Assembly: GCF_003255815.1 (NCBI RefSeq)
Contig: NC_037668.1
Span: 85,729,783-85,793,782, forward strand
DNA: 64,000 nucleotides
Direction: 5' to 3'
Source: Theropithecus gelada
Lineage: Eukaryota; Chordata; Mammalia; Primates; Cercopithecidae
Positions within the stretch are counted from its first letter, which is position 1. The number at the start of each line of letters is the position of its first letter. Under the pieces are notes generated by a model. The model worked only from the letters and a program-made list of their open reading frames with translations. It had not been told where the DNA came from and did no database searches. The position numbers and the translations under genes were made by a program. Shown here piece after piece: positions 21,213-32,570 of this stretch.

Positions 21213-22259
21213 ACATTCTTTCTCAAAAGTCCCAGCCCTTCTTTTCAGGATTCTCTGGAGGATTTCTCTAGTAATTCTCCTAAATGCAAACCAAGCACTA
21301 GAAATCTTAGGCCTAGAAAATGAATCAGTAAAAAAAATAAATAAATAACAACCCATCTAAGTGACTTAGGCCTCAGACTCCTGCTCCATCCTTAAAAAAA
21401 TAGAAATGAAACCCAGCATTTCACTAAGTGACTTTGACAGTTCTCAGCCATGATGCCAGGGAAAGAGTTCATTGTCTGTGCCAACATTCCCTATGACCTG
21501 AAGTGCCCCAGATCTCTCCTATTCTTCTCTGATTTTTCACCTCCATTGGCAGATACATGGAACAACTGTATTTATAATTAGTATTTTTTGTCATTTAAAG
21601 TTCACCAGATTTGTAGTCAATCATTGGCTGAAAAACATTTATTATTTGCAATATATTATTAGTTTATTATGGCTCATTGCCCTAAAATACTTCGTTTAAT
21701 CCTTTGCAGGTCCTTAAACACAAATATGGCAGCTATTAGCAACCTCTTCAGTCAGGCATAAAATTGTACCCAGAGGCCTCATAAACAATAGAGTGCTTTG
21801 CAAAGATTAAATCAGTGTACACAGCTGTGAAGGAGGCCATTAGGAAATGCATTATCATTCTGTTTTACTGTTACTTTGTGTGCTACTCTGCTCTTGTCAA
21901 TCCATCAGTTAGCCCTGCCTCTGCCCTGTAAGTGGAAAAGGCTTTGCACTTTACCAGGCAAAAAGACAGCCACTGGGAAAAGTAGGATCCCAGCCTTTCC
22001 GTGTAAGGTTAAGGGGACTTGGATGTCATTGTGCAGGGTCAGCTTGGAAAAAGTCAGTGTCACAGTGCTTACCTCTTTCGATAAGAGACAGGCATGGAGG
22101 CAGCCTTCCGTGTGACAAGACTTCCTGGAAGAGGCTCATTTCATATCAAATTGTTTTCTTATTGGCCTTTGAGTCTTTATTCAAAATGCTGTCTCCAGAA
22201 AGAGGATAAGTAGGAGACTATTATTGATAAAACACCTGTTACCCATGGGCTTTCCCTGA
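21213..22259. other. Unique block, candidate regulatory
   Basis: About 1 kb without a recognisable transposon. The segment 21540-21960 is AT-rich, repeat-free, and carries several TAAT/ATTA cores (TATAATTAGTATT, TATTATTAGTTTATTATGG) and CTTTGCAAAG, a look common to deeply conserved developmental enhancers. No splice-bounded frame is evident. The functional reading is inference only. Confidence 0.4.
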
Positions 22260-22560
22260 TAGGCATTTATTTAGTCAACAGGATGCATTTTGTGGGTGAT
22301 GCTGAAGTCACATAGAAATGTTAGAAGAAAACTCAGTGTCTGGTGGGAGAGGTAAATAATTAAGGTATATCTAATACTATGTAATCAGTGTAAGGTTTCC
22401 TAGCAGAAGGAATATCTGAGCTAAAGCTAAAAGGATATAGAAAAAGTATAAGCAACAAGAGCTACGGGGAGTTGTGGAGATGGGACAGAGTGTATTCCAG
22501 ACTCTGGGATCAGCACATCCAAAGGCAGAGAAGTGTGAAACAAGAGGGTACTGATGCTCC
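22260..22560 (-). repeat. L2-like fragment
   Basis: GTCTGGTGGGAGAGGTAAATAATTAAGG and AGGAATATCTGAGCTAAAGCTAAAAGG fit antisense L2 order, weakly. Confidence 0.5.
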
Positions 22561-22637
22561 TGAACTTAGGATATATGTTGAAACTATAAGTCAAAAATGC
22601 ATTTAATACATCTAACCTACCTAATATCACAGCTTAG

Positions 22638-22642
22638 CCTAG
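22638..22642 (+). repeat. Left target-site duplication of MaLR provirus
   Basis: CCTAG precedes the LTR and the same five bases follow the other LTR at 24981-24985. A 5-bp duplication is the expected length for ERVL-MaLR integration. Confidence 0.85.
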
Positions 22643-23016
22643 GGTATTAGTCCATTTTCACACTGCTATAAAGAACTACTTCAGACTGGGTAATTTATGA
22701 AAAATAATTAAAAAAAAAGGTTTAATTGACTCACAGTTCCACATGGCTGGGAAAGCCTCAGAAAACTTATAATCATGGTGGAAGGCAGAGGGGAAGCAAG
22801 AACCTTCTTCACATGGCAGCAGGAGAGAAAGTGAGCAAGCGGGGCAAGTGCCACACTTTAAAACCATTAGATCTCATGAGAACTCACTATCATGTGAACA
22901 GCATGGGGAAAATCCACTCCCATGATCCAATCACCTCCACCAGATCCCTCCCTCCACACATGGAAATTACAATTCAAGATGAGATTTGGGTGGGGACACA
23001 GAACCGAACCGTATCA
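22643..23016 (-). repeat. 3' LTR of MaLR provirus
   Basis: Read on plus, it starts GGTATTAGTCCATTTTCAC and ends CCGAACCGTATCA, the reverse of the MaLR TG...CA termini. The terminal dinucleotide at 22643-22644 is mutated. GAACCTTCTTCACATGG and ATTAGATCTCATGAGAACTCAC point to MSTB-like rather than THE1. Confidence 0.9.
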
Positions 23017-24599
23017 TTCCACCCTGACCCCTCCTAAATCTCATGTCATTCTCACATTTAAAAACCAATCATGCCTTCCCAACAGTCTCTCAAAGTCTTA
23101 ACTCATTTCAGCATTAACTCAAAAGTCCAAGTCCAAAGTCTCATCTGAGACAAGGCAAGTTCCTTCTGCTTATGAGCCTGTAAAATCAAAAGCAAGCTAG
23201 TGACTTCCAAGATACAATGTGGGCACAGGAATTGGGTAGATGTGAGCAATTGGCCAAAACAAATGAGCTACAGGCCCCATGCAAGTCCAAAACCCAACAG
23301 GGTAGTCATTAAATCTTAAAGCTCCAAAATAATCTCCTTTGACCCCATGTCTCACATCCAAGACAAACTGATGCAAGAAGTAGGCTCCCATGGCCTTGGA
23401 CACCTCTGCCCTTGTGACTCTGCAGGGTTCAGCCCCTGCAGCTGCTTTCATGGGCCGGCGTTGAGTGCCTGTAGCTTTTCTAGATGCACAGTAAAAGCTG
23501 TTGGTGGATCTATCAGTCTGGGGTCTGGAGGACGATGGCCCTCTTCTCACAGCTCCACTTCACAGTACCCCAGTGGGGACTCTGTGTAGGGGCTCCAACC
23601 CCACATTTCCCCTCTGCATTACTCTAGTAGAAGTTCTTCATGAGGGCTCTGTCTCGCAGCAGACTTCTGCCTGGACTTCTTGAGGCAAGGGCTCCCAAAG
23701 CTCAATTCTTGTCTTCTGCACACTTGCAGGCCTAACACCATATGGAAGCCACCAAGGCTTGGGGCTTGCAACCTCTGAATCAATGGCCTGAGCTGTACCT
23801 TGGTCCCTTTTAGCCACAGCTGGTGCTGGAGTGGCTAGAATGCAGGGTGCCATGTCTCAAGGCTGCATGGAGCAGTGGGGCCCTGGGCCTGGTCCCCAAA
23901 ACCATTTTTCCCTTCTAGGCCTTTGGGTTTGTGATGGAAGGGGCTGTTGTGAAGATCTCTGGAATGCCTTGGAGGCATTTTCCTCATTGTCTTGGCAATT
24001 AACATTTGGCTCCTTGTTAATTATGTAAATTTCTGCAACCAACTTGAATTTCTCCCCAGAAAATGAATTTTTCTTTTCTACTGCATGGTCGGGCTGTAAA
24101 TTTTCCAAACCTTTATGATCTTCTTCCTTTTTAAAAATAAGTTCCAATTTCAGACCAATTTTTTGTGAACACATATGGGTATATGCTGTTAAGAGCACCT
24201 AAGCTACATCTTGAACACTTTGCTGCTTAGAAATTTCTTCCACCAGCTACCCTAAATCATCTCTCTCAAGTTCAAAGTTCCACAGATCTCTAGGGCATGG
24301 AAAAATGCTACAAGTCTCTTCGCTAATGCAAAGCAAGAGTGATCTTTACTCCAGTTCCTAGTAAGTTCCTCATCTCCATATAAGACCATCTCAGCCTGGA
24401 CTTCATTGTCCATACCACTATCAGCATTTTGGTCAAAACTATTCAACAAGTCTCTAGGAAGTTCCAAACATTCCCATATCTTCCTCTCTTTGAGCCCTCC
24501 AAACTGGTCCAACCTCTGCCCATTACCTAGTTCAAAAGTCACTTCCACATTTTCAAGTATCTTTATACCAATGCCCCACTTCTCTCAGTACCAATTTTC

Positions 24600-24980
24600 T
24601 GTACTAGTCCATTTTTTAACACTGCTATTCAAGAACTACGTGAGACTGGGTAATTTATGAATTTAAAAAAAAAAAAAAGGTCTAATTGAGTCACAGTTCT
24701 GAATGGCTGAAGAGGCATCAGGAAACTTACAATCATGGCAGAAGGCAAAGGCAAGGCAAGAACCTTCTTCACATGGAGGTAGGGAAGAGGGCAAGCTAGG
24801 GGAATGTGCCATACTTTAAAACCATCAGATCTTGTTAGAACTCACTCACTATCATGAGAACAGCATGGGGGAAATCCAATGACATGATCCAATCACCTCC
24901 CACCAGGTCCTTCCTTCCACATGTGAGGATTACAATTCTAAGATAAGATTTGGGTGGGGACACAGAGCCAAAACATATCA
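24600..24980 (-). repeat. 5' LTR of MaLR provirus
   Basis: Read on plus, it starts TGTACTAGTCCATTTTT and ends AAAACATATCA. It aligns along its length with the LTR at 22643-23016 but with many substitutions and small indels. Confidence 0.9.
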
Positions 24981-24985
24981 CCTAG

Positions 24986-25439
24986 TGTACCTTCAGTGTG
25001 CTCAGAACACTTATATTAGTGTACAGTTGGGCAAAATCCTATAACTCAAAGTCTATTTTACAATCCAGTGCTGAATATCTTATGTGATTTGTTGAATACA
25101 GTAAATTATATAGCACAGTATGGGTTGTCTGTCCTAGTGACTGCCTGGCTGACTGGGAGTCGCAGCTCACTGCCACTGCCCAGCATTATAAAAGAGTATC
25201 GTACCACATATCATCACTAGAATGAAAAAAGATAAACACTTAAAATTCAAAGTGTGGTTTCTACTGAAGGTGTATCACTTTTGCACCATCATAAAGTCTA
25301 AAAATCATAAGTGGAACCCTGTAAGTCAGGGACCATTCACATCTTATTTCACCAAGTCCTCCCAGCATCCATTTACAGAATAAAAGGTTTTTTCTTTTGT
25401 GTACCCTTGACTGTGTGCACCTTGCATGGTTCTTTGAAG
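24986..25439. other. Unassigned sequence
   Basis: Nothing recognisable; the 76-codon frame at 25261-25491 minus has no domain. Confidence 0.35.
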
Positions 25440-25675
25440 GCAAACATAACACAATGGCAAGAATGTAGGTTTTAGATTTATGCCCAGTCAAGTCGGAATT
25501 CTTCTTTGGTTATTATCTAGCTGGGTGATTCTGGACAAGTCACTTCTCTGAGCTTCAGTTTCCTATCTGCAAAATGGGACTAACGATACCTATCTCAAGG
25601 GGTCACCATGAGACTTATGGGAAATAACATATCAAAAGCACCTGCTACATTATCTGGTGGCAGAGTAGGGATTCG
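25440..25675 (+). repeat. MIR SINE, nearly full
   Basis: CTAGCTGGGTGATTCTGGACAAGTCAC, GCTTCAGTTTCCTATCTGC and GATACCTATCTCAAGGGGTC are sense MIR blocks in order. Confidence 0.9.
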
Positions 25676-25699
25676 AAATTTGCTGGTTTCCTTCCTTCT

Positions 25700-25790
25700 A
25701 TCCTTAGACGTTAGCCAAAATTTGTCTTTTCCAGGAAGCCTTCCCAGATTCACCAATTTAGAAATTGCCTAAGGTTAGGGACATACCCTA
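25700..25790 (+). repeat. L2 LINE fragment
   Basis: TTTTCCAGGAAGCCTTCCCAGATTCACC is a signature sense L2 block. Confidence 0.7.
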
Positions 25791-26095
25791 TGTTAAAATT
25801 TTCCCAGAAAAAAACTTTGAATACAGAAGGTATTGGAGAAATATCAGCTGAAACGAATTACCCTGGCTTTGCCCCATGCACAGCTAGGAGCTTCCCCTAT
25901 GTACCTTCAGGCTCTTTTCCTCCCACAGCTGCAAACCTGGGCTCTGGGATCTCTTTTCCTTTGCTTTCTCTTAGAAGGCTGTGGGAAGAAACAAGCAGGA
26001 ACAGCAATACTTGACCTCTTTGGAAACACTTGCTCATGATGTGGTATATAGGAAGAAGCAAGAATTTGGCCAAGTTTGACCCATTCTGGAAGTTC
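25791..26095. other. Unassigned sequence
   Basis: Unique-looking; overlapping short frames with no domain. Confidence 0.35.
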
Positions 26096-26500
26096 TCTAG
26101 CCTAATGGCCCACTGTAAAATCTGTGCCCGATGTTCCAGCCACAATTACTTTCTGGCTGTTCCCTGAACACACCATCTCTTTTCAATCTTACATAACTTG
26201 GCATTTGCCATGCCATATTCCAGGAATGGTCCTGCCTTTGTCTACCACAGTAAAACTCCTCATCCCTTAAGACCCCAAATCTTCTTTTGTAATTCTTACA
26301 GGGAGAATTACTCACCCTACCTGAGATCTCTCCGACCAGCATTCATACTTTTATGTTATTTCTAACACATTAAAGTAATTGATTCATGTATCTGTTTCCC
26401 TTAGTATATTATGATGGGTTGCAGGACAGCAGTCCTGCTTTTTCCTCTTTTTATTATCGGTATTTAGAATAAAGTATGATGTATAGTAAATCTATATGCA
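26096..26500 (+). repeat. L2 LINE fragment
   Basis: GGCTGTTCCCTGAACACACCATC, GGCATTTGCCATGCCATATTCC and CAGGAATGGTCCTGCC match the sense L2 section upstream of its 3' end, with diverged terminal sequence to about 26500. Confidence 0.65.
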
Positions 26501-26649
26501 TGAATGAATACGAATCTTATCCAGAAGAATTCCTTCAAGAGACTCAGACATATTGAGACCAGCAAGGCATTTGGCAGGGGCTGCAGTGTGAATGGCAGCT
26601 GCCTCAAGAAGAAATCATTACAGAATTTTCTAACCCCTTCCTTTCTGAA

Positions 26650-27225
26650 GGTTGGGCCCAGAGAAGCAGGAAAAGGTCTGCCGGGTGATTCACAATGGGT
26701 TTTCACTCTCAGTTCTGCCCACCATATCACTTATCCAATCTTCCCATATGAGATGGTTATTTTCTCTTTGGTTCCTTCTCTGTCCTGCTCTAAGTTCTAC
26801 GGACAGCTTCATGGGTCTCCATTGCATTCTTGTTCCTGGCTGGGTTCTGTCAAAGGGAAGCTCAGAGAGGTCAAGGGACAGGAAGAGAGAGATACTGGGG
26901 CCCTTATTTTCTCCCTTCCTGACTTAGTGCCTCTTCTTCAGTAGCTGTAAACATCCAGGAATGTAGGTCTCTGGCAGCCCTTCCTTCATAGCTTTGACTC
27001 CCACCTGCCCAGATAACAGTTACCTGCTCCCCGCCCCCGCTAGCTCCTTCGGCCCTGGAAATGGCAATAGCTTCCCACTATTGACAGCCTTGGGTACTTT
27101 ACCACTCCTTACTTGATGCTTCAACCCTGTTTAGAGTTCTGTAAGGGGTACTTTCATTAAAGTATCTTCCCAGAACCATCTGAGATTAATTCTGCTTCCT
27201 AACAGGGCCCTGGTTGGCACATCCT
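26650..27225 (+). repeat. Unnamed dispersed repeat, copy A
   Basis: Contains GGCCCTGGAAATGGCAATAGC and ends CTTCCTAACAGGGCCCTGG. It resembles copies at 39110, 46186 and (reversed) 48692, all ending in a variant of GAGTGTGCCATCTG-TTCCTGC-GGGACCCTGA. The end is LTR-like, but I cannot name the family. This copy is the most diverged. Confidence 0.5.
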
Positions 27226-27594
27226 CCCATAGATAGCATCGGGCAAGAGCTACTCTTCTCTTTCCAGTCTCATTTATGATTTGGCCCTTAGAAAACCTCT
27301 AAGTTAAATCTGAATGAGGAATCCACTTACATGTGAGGCTGTGCGAGGGAGGAAGTGTCCCTGTGATGAGCAATGCTTTGGAGAAGTGGTCTGACAACAT
27401 TCACAATCTGATGATTAAACTGTGAAGTGTTTAATTTTGTACTGCATGTTGGGGCTGGTTTGGGGCTTGGCAGGGATAAGATAGAGAGACGGGGGGAGGT
27501 AAAGGAGAAAGAATTATGGGGAAAAAGTGAACTGATGGATTTTTCAGTCTTGTATCCAATTTCTGGTAGTCTTGCAGATATGATCCTCTATCTG
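27226..27594. other. Unassigned sequence
   Basis: Unique-looking, with a purine-rich stretch at about 27470-27525. Confidence 0.35.
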
Positions 27595-27870
27595 TTCTGG
27601 TAGACAGCACAGTCAAGTGGAAAGAGAATGAATTCTCCATAAAATAGAGATTTGAGTTTAAGCCAGACTCGGTCACATCCTAGCTATTGTTCAGCTTGGG
27701 CAAGTGACAACCTTTTGGAAACTCAGTTTTTGATATCTGTATAATGGGGGATAATAAGCTTCCTTATACATTAAAGAAAAGTACATGACATTAAAGTATG
27801 TGAGAGACCCTACCACAGTGTCCCAGACAGAGGAAGAGCCCTATAAAAGGTCATTCTCTCTTCACTGATT
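27595..27870 (+). repeat. MIR SINE, nearly full
   Basis: AGTCAAGTGGAAAGAGAATG, TTTGAGTTTAAGCCAGACTCGG, GCTTGGGCAAGTGACAACC and TATAATGGGGGATAATAAGC are sense MIR blocks from head to tail. Confidence 0.88.
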
Positions 27871-28359
27871 CTGACTGATGAATACATGTCAAATGATTAA
27901 ATGAATAAATCCTCTTTCAAAAAACCTTTTGATATATCTTCAGTTGAGCTAAAATCTGCCTTCCTATAACTTTTACCCATTGGACTTAGCCCTGCCATCT
28001 AAAGCCAAACAGAGTAAATCAACTCACTCTACTAAATGAAAACCCTTCAAATATTCCTGTTTAATAAATTGAATAAATAGACTCCACTTTAATAAATTTG
28101 CCCTAGGCCCGTGCGCCTTTGCAAGGAAGGCCAATATAAATGAAGATGCTGTCTGCACATGAAATGCTTTGTGGGTCACATGACTGCCACTCTGCCCCAG
28201 AGAGAGAGGGAAGAGTGTGGGGGAGGGTTATTGAAAATGAGCTGGTAGTAGTGGTCAGAAACATAAGCTTTAGTCTTCCTAAAGCAAGTCAACTCAGAAC
28301 TTGTTTTTTTTAATTAAAAAAATCAGTGCTTCCTCTCCTCCCTACTGTATTTCTTCCCT
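27871..28359. other. Unassigned block, part possibly conserved
   Basis: The piece at 27930-28040 (TCTGCCTTCCTATAAC, ACCCATTGGACTTAGCCC) resembles a mammal-wide interspersed repeat I cannot name. The piece at 28070-28230 is repeat-free, with TTTAATAAATT and CCTTTGCAAGG motifs. Confidence 0.35.
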
Positions 28360-28600
28360 CCTTTGTTCACTTATTAAAAATACATTGAATGCCTACTCTG
28401 TGCTGTTTACTCTGCTAAACTCTTTCCATGTTGATTTCATTATTTTATTCAGTCCTTACTCTGAGGGAGACATATTACTATGTCCATTGTACCAGTGAGA
28501 AAACTTTGATTCCATGTCAATTTTTTTTTCCAGGGCATCTAGAACTACAAGTAACGGAGCTGGAACTCAAAGCCAGCCAGATTTGTCCAGTGAGTTCTAC
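28360..28600 (-). repeat. MIR SINE fragment
   Basis: ACATTGAATGCCTACTCTGTGC, TTACTCTGAGGGAGACATATTAC and GTAACGGAGCTGGAACTCAAAGCC are reversed MIR blocks. Confidence 0.82.
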
Positions 28601-28641
28601 TGCATAATTATACCTATAGAAGAATGGGGCAGTAAGAGAAC

Positions 28642-28644
<3 letters not shown>

Positions 28645-28677
<33 letters not shown>
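28645..28677 (+). repeat. AC dinucleotide microsatellite
   Basis: About 16 uninterrupted AC units, long enough to be length-polymorphic. Confidence 0.97.
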
Positions 28678-28681
<4 letters not shown>

Positions 28682-28689
28682 GAAAATAT

Positions 28690-28930
28690 GCATTAGGTCC
28701 TGAAGAGTTTTTCCAGGCAAAGAGGAAACAGTCTGAACCATAGTGTGGAGATGCCTACTTAAGAATCTGTATGATTTGGGAAATGGTTGGAGTGAGACAT
28801 GCCTGAAGCACATAGTACTTAACTAAGTCTTGTAGGAGATGGGGCTAGATAAGCAGGCTGGGACCCACATGTGAAGCACAGAAATACGATGCAGAGCTGC
28901 AGAGCTTGGGCTTTATACAGCTGCGATAAG
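28690..28930 (-). repeat. L2-like fragment
   Basis: TTTTTCCAGGCAAAGAGGAAAC, GTTGGAGTGAGACATGCCTG and GCAGAGCTTGGGCTTTATAC follow antisense L2 order. Confidence 0.6.
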
Positions 28931-29094
28931 GTGGCTCAGGGAACAGCCATCACTATTCCTCTGAGGTTTAAGACCGATTTTATTGACTTCCACGCTCAGT
29001 AGCCTGGCTGCCTACCTACCATTACACTTCTGTCACTATATAAGCTCAGGGATGATTTTTTTAGTTCTACCCAGGACTGGCTAAAAACAGACAT
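28931..29094. other. Unassigned sequence
   Basis: Short unique stretch. Confidence 0.3.
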
Positions 29095-29690
29095 TCAGCT
29101 TTTAAATCACAGGAAAAAAAAAACAAGAACATAACAACAACAACAAAGATAAGATAGCCTATATAGAAAAAAAAAAAAAGGAAAACAAAGGAAGCCCCAA
29201 GAAAGTATAAAGAAGAAAAAGCATAAAATAAAAAGACAGGAATAAGACCAAACATATCAGTTATGACAGTAAATATAAATGGTTTAAGTTCTTCTAATAA
29301 AAAATAAAGTCTTTCAGATTGGGTTAAAAGCAAAACTCAACCATATGCTGCTTACAAAAGATAAATGGTAAAAGAAAAACGAGAGAGAAAAGGGGAATTG
29401 GTGAGAGCTAGGCAAATATTTATCAAGTATACAAAACAAACAAAAAGAAAGCAGTAATTGGGAACATTTCAAAGTAGGATTCAGGGTAAAAGCATTATAT
29501 GAGACCAAGAAGGTTATTTTTATATTGATAGAAACAATAAGAAATGAGTTGTTACCTAATGTCAAAATATATTAAGAAAAACTCTTAGAAATGTAAAGAG
29601 ATCATGATAGAAATAACCTTCTTGATATTGAATTAACAATGAAAAGACAAAAATAGAATACTATTATTAGTAAGTTATGTATATATCTTT
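29095..29690 (+). mobile_element. L1M LINE fragment, ORF2 5' region
   Basis: A-rich plus strand with GACAGTAAATATAAATGG, CTCAACCATATGCTGCTTACAAAAG and CATTATATGAGACCAAGAAGG. These are recognisable early ORF2 (endonuclease-linker) stretches of an old L1. It is full of stops and indels. Confidence 0.8.
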
Positions 29691-29694
29691 AAAA

Positions 29695-29935
29695 ATTACT
29701 AAAAGCCATATTGAGTGCTTACAATGTTCCAGGCATTGTTCTAACTATTTACTATTGCCTCATTTAATGTTGGAGAAAGGCTATTATGAGGTAGGAGATT
29801 ATTATCCCTGTATTAAAGATAAGAAAACTGAAGAACAAAGAGGCTAACTAATTTTCCTGAGATTTTAACACAGTTGCACTATCACTATAAGAGTAAGCCT
29901 GGTTTGAAACTAACGCAGGGATCCCCAGAGCCTGC
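29695..29935 (-). repeat. MIR SINE inside an L1M
   Basis: ATTGAGTGCTTACAATGTTCCAGGC, TATGAGGTAGGAGATTATTATCC and AAGCCTGGTTTGAAAC are reversed MIR blocks. L1M sequence lies on both sides in the same orientation and order. Confidence 0.88.
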
Positions 29936-29939
29936 CCCT

Positions 29940-30350
29940 TTCAACTATTATGTTAAACAACCTTGAAGAAAGAACGCATATCCTTTCAAGACATGCGTTC
30001 TAAAACATTGACAATCCAAAGTGATCATATAGGATAAAAGAAAACTTCAAAAGAACCAGAACAGACAAAAGGTATAGTCTGTAAGATCTGAACACAATGT
30101 AATAAATCTAGACACTAATGATACCTAAATCTAACCAAGATAGCACACTCATGCGCACTCATGCACATACACCATGTAAACCAATCATAAAAATGTTACA
30201 CTACAATTCTAAATCAAATATATGAAAACCTATTTTATCCTTTATTTAAAGAATTATCATGATCAACTGGGATTTATCCTGGACTACACAGGTAAATATA
30301 GTAATATAATATGATACTTATCGTAACTCAAAGGAGAAAACCACTTGGAC
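29940..30350 (+). mobile_element. L1M LINE fragment, ORF2 continued
   Basis: GATCTGAACACAATGTAATAAATC and ATTATCATGATCAACTGGGATTTATCC are later ORF2 blocks of old L1. CAAAGGAGAAAACCACTTGG marks the reverse-transcriptase part. Confidence 0.72.
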
Positions 30351-31683
30351 ATCTTGATGGATCACTTCTACTGAGTCACAGCCTTGTGAAGTTGGGGACA
30401 GGGATGGTTATGTTAAGAAGAGGTCTAGGCCAGACAGAAGTAGTTGTTATATACCAGGAGCAATGACTCAAACACAAGCAATGATGCAGAAGTGATCAGG
30501 AGTGTCCAAGCCAAAACAGGAGCAAAATAACCTAAGGTTGAAGAAACCTAAGTTGATTCTGAACTGCCCCAAATCCAGGTTAGTCTAGAGCTGGAGCTGA
30601 AGCTGCATGTGGTGGTCATGGGCAGGAGGGTGGTATGTGAGTGTTTAGTAATGGGGAGCAGCTACATGATTCCTATTTTTCAAAGGGGGTGCTGATGAAA
30701 TTAGACACTTAACAGGGCCTGGAATTCCCATCACTCCAGGATATAATCCTCACATCTGAAAGAAGAAAATGCTACATCAAGATTAAAGGTCATGTCTTAA
30801 GATATTTGTGGAAAGGTAAATATTATTTCAATGGAATCTTTAAAATAGAGCTTCTGTTTCTGTAATATTCCAAGTTTGGGCTGCTGTTCTCTTGAATATG
30901 TGCCTCTCTTGCAGCTAAAACTTGGGATAGGATGCTTGAGATAGGGGAATTTACATTTCTCCAAGGTGTTCATTCTCTGAAATACCAGCCCTGGAGCACT
31001 ACGTCCCCAGGAAAGTTCATAAAAGGTCAGCAGAAACACCAGACGGGCCAGAGTAGCACTGAGTCAGGTATGAGGTCCTCACTGCTATACCAAATGCATG
31101 AAGAAGGTGCTGCTCTGTCTGCTCCTTGGCCTCTATCTCTGCCTGCCTTTCTTATTCTCCATCTGGACCTTTCAGCCTCTCCTTATTGCCCGCAGTAACT
31201 CCACACCAAGACCCTTGTAAATGAAAATACAAACCAGGAAGTGCGAAATCTAACAAAATAAAGCAAAGAGACAGGCCAATGTCTAAGGAAGGCTCTCCAG
31301 TCCTTGAGAATTTCAGAATTTCAGATCTAATAGGATCTGGAAGTTGAAGACATGATTCACAGAGTCTCAGGATGCAGAAGGCAAGCAGAATTTGAGAAAC
31401 TTTCTCACTTTTAGAAAAGAAATGATCCTCTCTAGGGACAGGGCTTGAGGCGTTAAGGAGCAGGTTGAGACCCAGGTTAGTGGACTTCCTAGCCCAGCAC
31501 GTGCAGCATTTTTAAAACCACGTTTATCTTTCCCAGTTAAAAATAATATATCCTTTGTGTACAGTCTGAAAAATCCCAACAATGCCCAGAATTAACACCT
31601 GGACACATTTTGGCTTTTTTCCTGACAGTAATTTCTTTTCCCTTTGTATAGAGATGTGCATGTATGTGTATGCGCACAATTAT
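30351..31683. other. Unassigned sequence
   Basis: About 1.3 kb with no named repeat. The open frame at 30932-31198 has no recognisable domain and no visible flanking splice signals that I would trust. Confidence 0.35.
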
Positions 31684-31697
31684 AAAAATGAAATGGA

Positions 31698-31990
31698 GGC
31701 CAGGTACGGCCTGTAATCCCAGCACTTTGGGAGGCCGAGGTGGGCGGATCATGAGGTCAAGAGATCAAGACCATTCTAGCCAACATGGTGAAACCCGTCT
31801 CTACTAAAAGTACAAAAATTAGCTGGGCGTGGTGGCGCTCGCCTGTAGTCCCAGCTACTCGGGAGGCTGAGGCAGGAGAATTGCTTGAACCCCGGAGGCA
31901 GAGGTTGCAGTGAACCAAGATCGCACCACTGCACTCTAGCCTGGCGACACAGCAAGACTCCATCTCAAAAAAATACATATATATAGAAAA
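31698..31990 (+). mobile_element. AluS, with deleted 5' block
   Basis: It starts GGCCAGGTACGGCCTGTAATCC, lacking about 12 bases of the usual GGTGGCTCACGC stretch that holds the start of the A box. The rest is S-type, ending in an interrupted AAAAAAATACATATATATAG tail. The target repeat AAAAATGAAAT lies at 31684-31694 and 31991-32001. Confidence 0.93.
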
Positions 31991-32001
31991 AAAAATGAAA
32001 T

Positions 32002-32304
32002 AGAAAGCATAATTCAAATTTTGTATCCTGGTTTATTCTTATCATTAGTCCATTATCACAGACGTGCAAGGGAGAGATTTTATGTGGGAAATGAGCCTCA
32101 ATGGTCCTGCTAAGAGATACAGACAGCAAGGTTGACATTGGACTCAACAGCTAGGTCTCTGTTGACATAGGTGGGGACACCTGGCTTGCACAGGAGAAAA
32201 TGGGAGGGGAGGAAGTGGAGACAGCACCTCTGGACAGAAACTCAAGAAGCTGCTCTGAAGAGGAGAGAACCAGGACAGATGGGCTGAGGGTCTTACAGCA
32301 GAAA
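32002..32304. other. Unassigned sequence
   Basis: Nothing recognisable. Confidence 0.3.
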
Positions 32305-32570
32305 GCTTTAATGGAAAGAATGTAGGCTTGGAACAAAGCCTTGCAATTTGCACCTCAGCTCAACCATTTACAAATCCTAGGACCACACACAAACATAAGG
32401 TAAGGATTAATCAGTACCAAAGTGGCTTAGTGCCTTTCTACCTTCACATTAGATTTGATCTGTACTCTGACCAGTAAAGAACGCGAGGCTCAGAGATGCA
32501 AAGCATCTCTGACAGGACATGCTGTAAAAAGGAGCAGAGGTGAGATTTAACTTCAGGATTGCCTAACTTC
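32305..32570. repeat. Two MIR-like fragments, opposite strands
   Basis: 32305-32395 resembles a sense MIR start (AAAGAATGTAGGCTTGGAAC, CAGCTCAACCATTTAC). 32440-32570 resembles a reversed MIR core (AACGCGAGGCTCAGAGATGC). Confidence 0.45.

Larger units (their letters stand above)
22643..24980 (-). mobile_element. ERVL-MaLR (MST-type) provirus, full structure
   Basis: A complete LTR-internal-LTR element of 2338 bases on the minus strand. LTRs of 374 and 381 bases flank an internal region of 1583 bases (23017-24599). A purine-rich tract abuts the 3' LTR and a TTGGTAC-type stretch lies inside the 5' LTR, where a primer site is expected. The LTRs differ at many positions, I judge 15-20 percent by eye, so insertion is old. 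Internal open frames (up to 117 codons, 23197-23550 minus) are short and show no gag, protease or polymerase motif that I recognise. The element is non-coding and inert as read. Confidence 0.92.

Noticed and set aside
23197..23550. 117-codon minus-strand frame inside the MaLR provirus
   Set aside because: Internal MaLR sequence normally lacks functional proteins and I recognise no gag, protease or polymerase motif.
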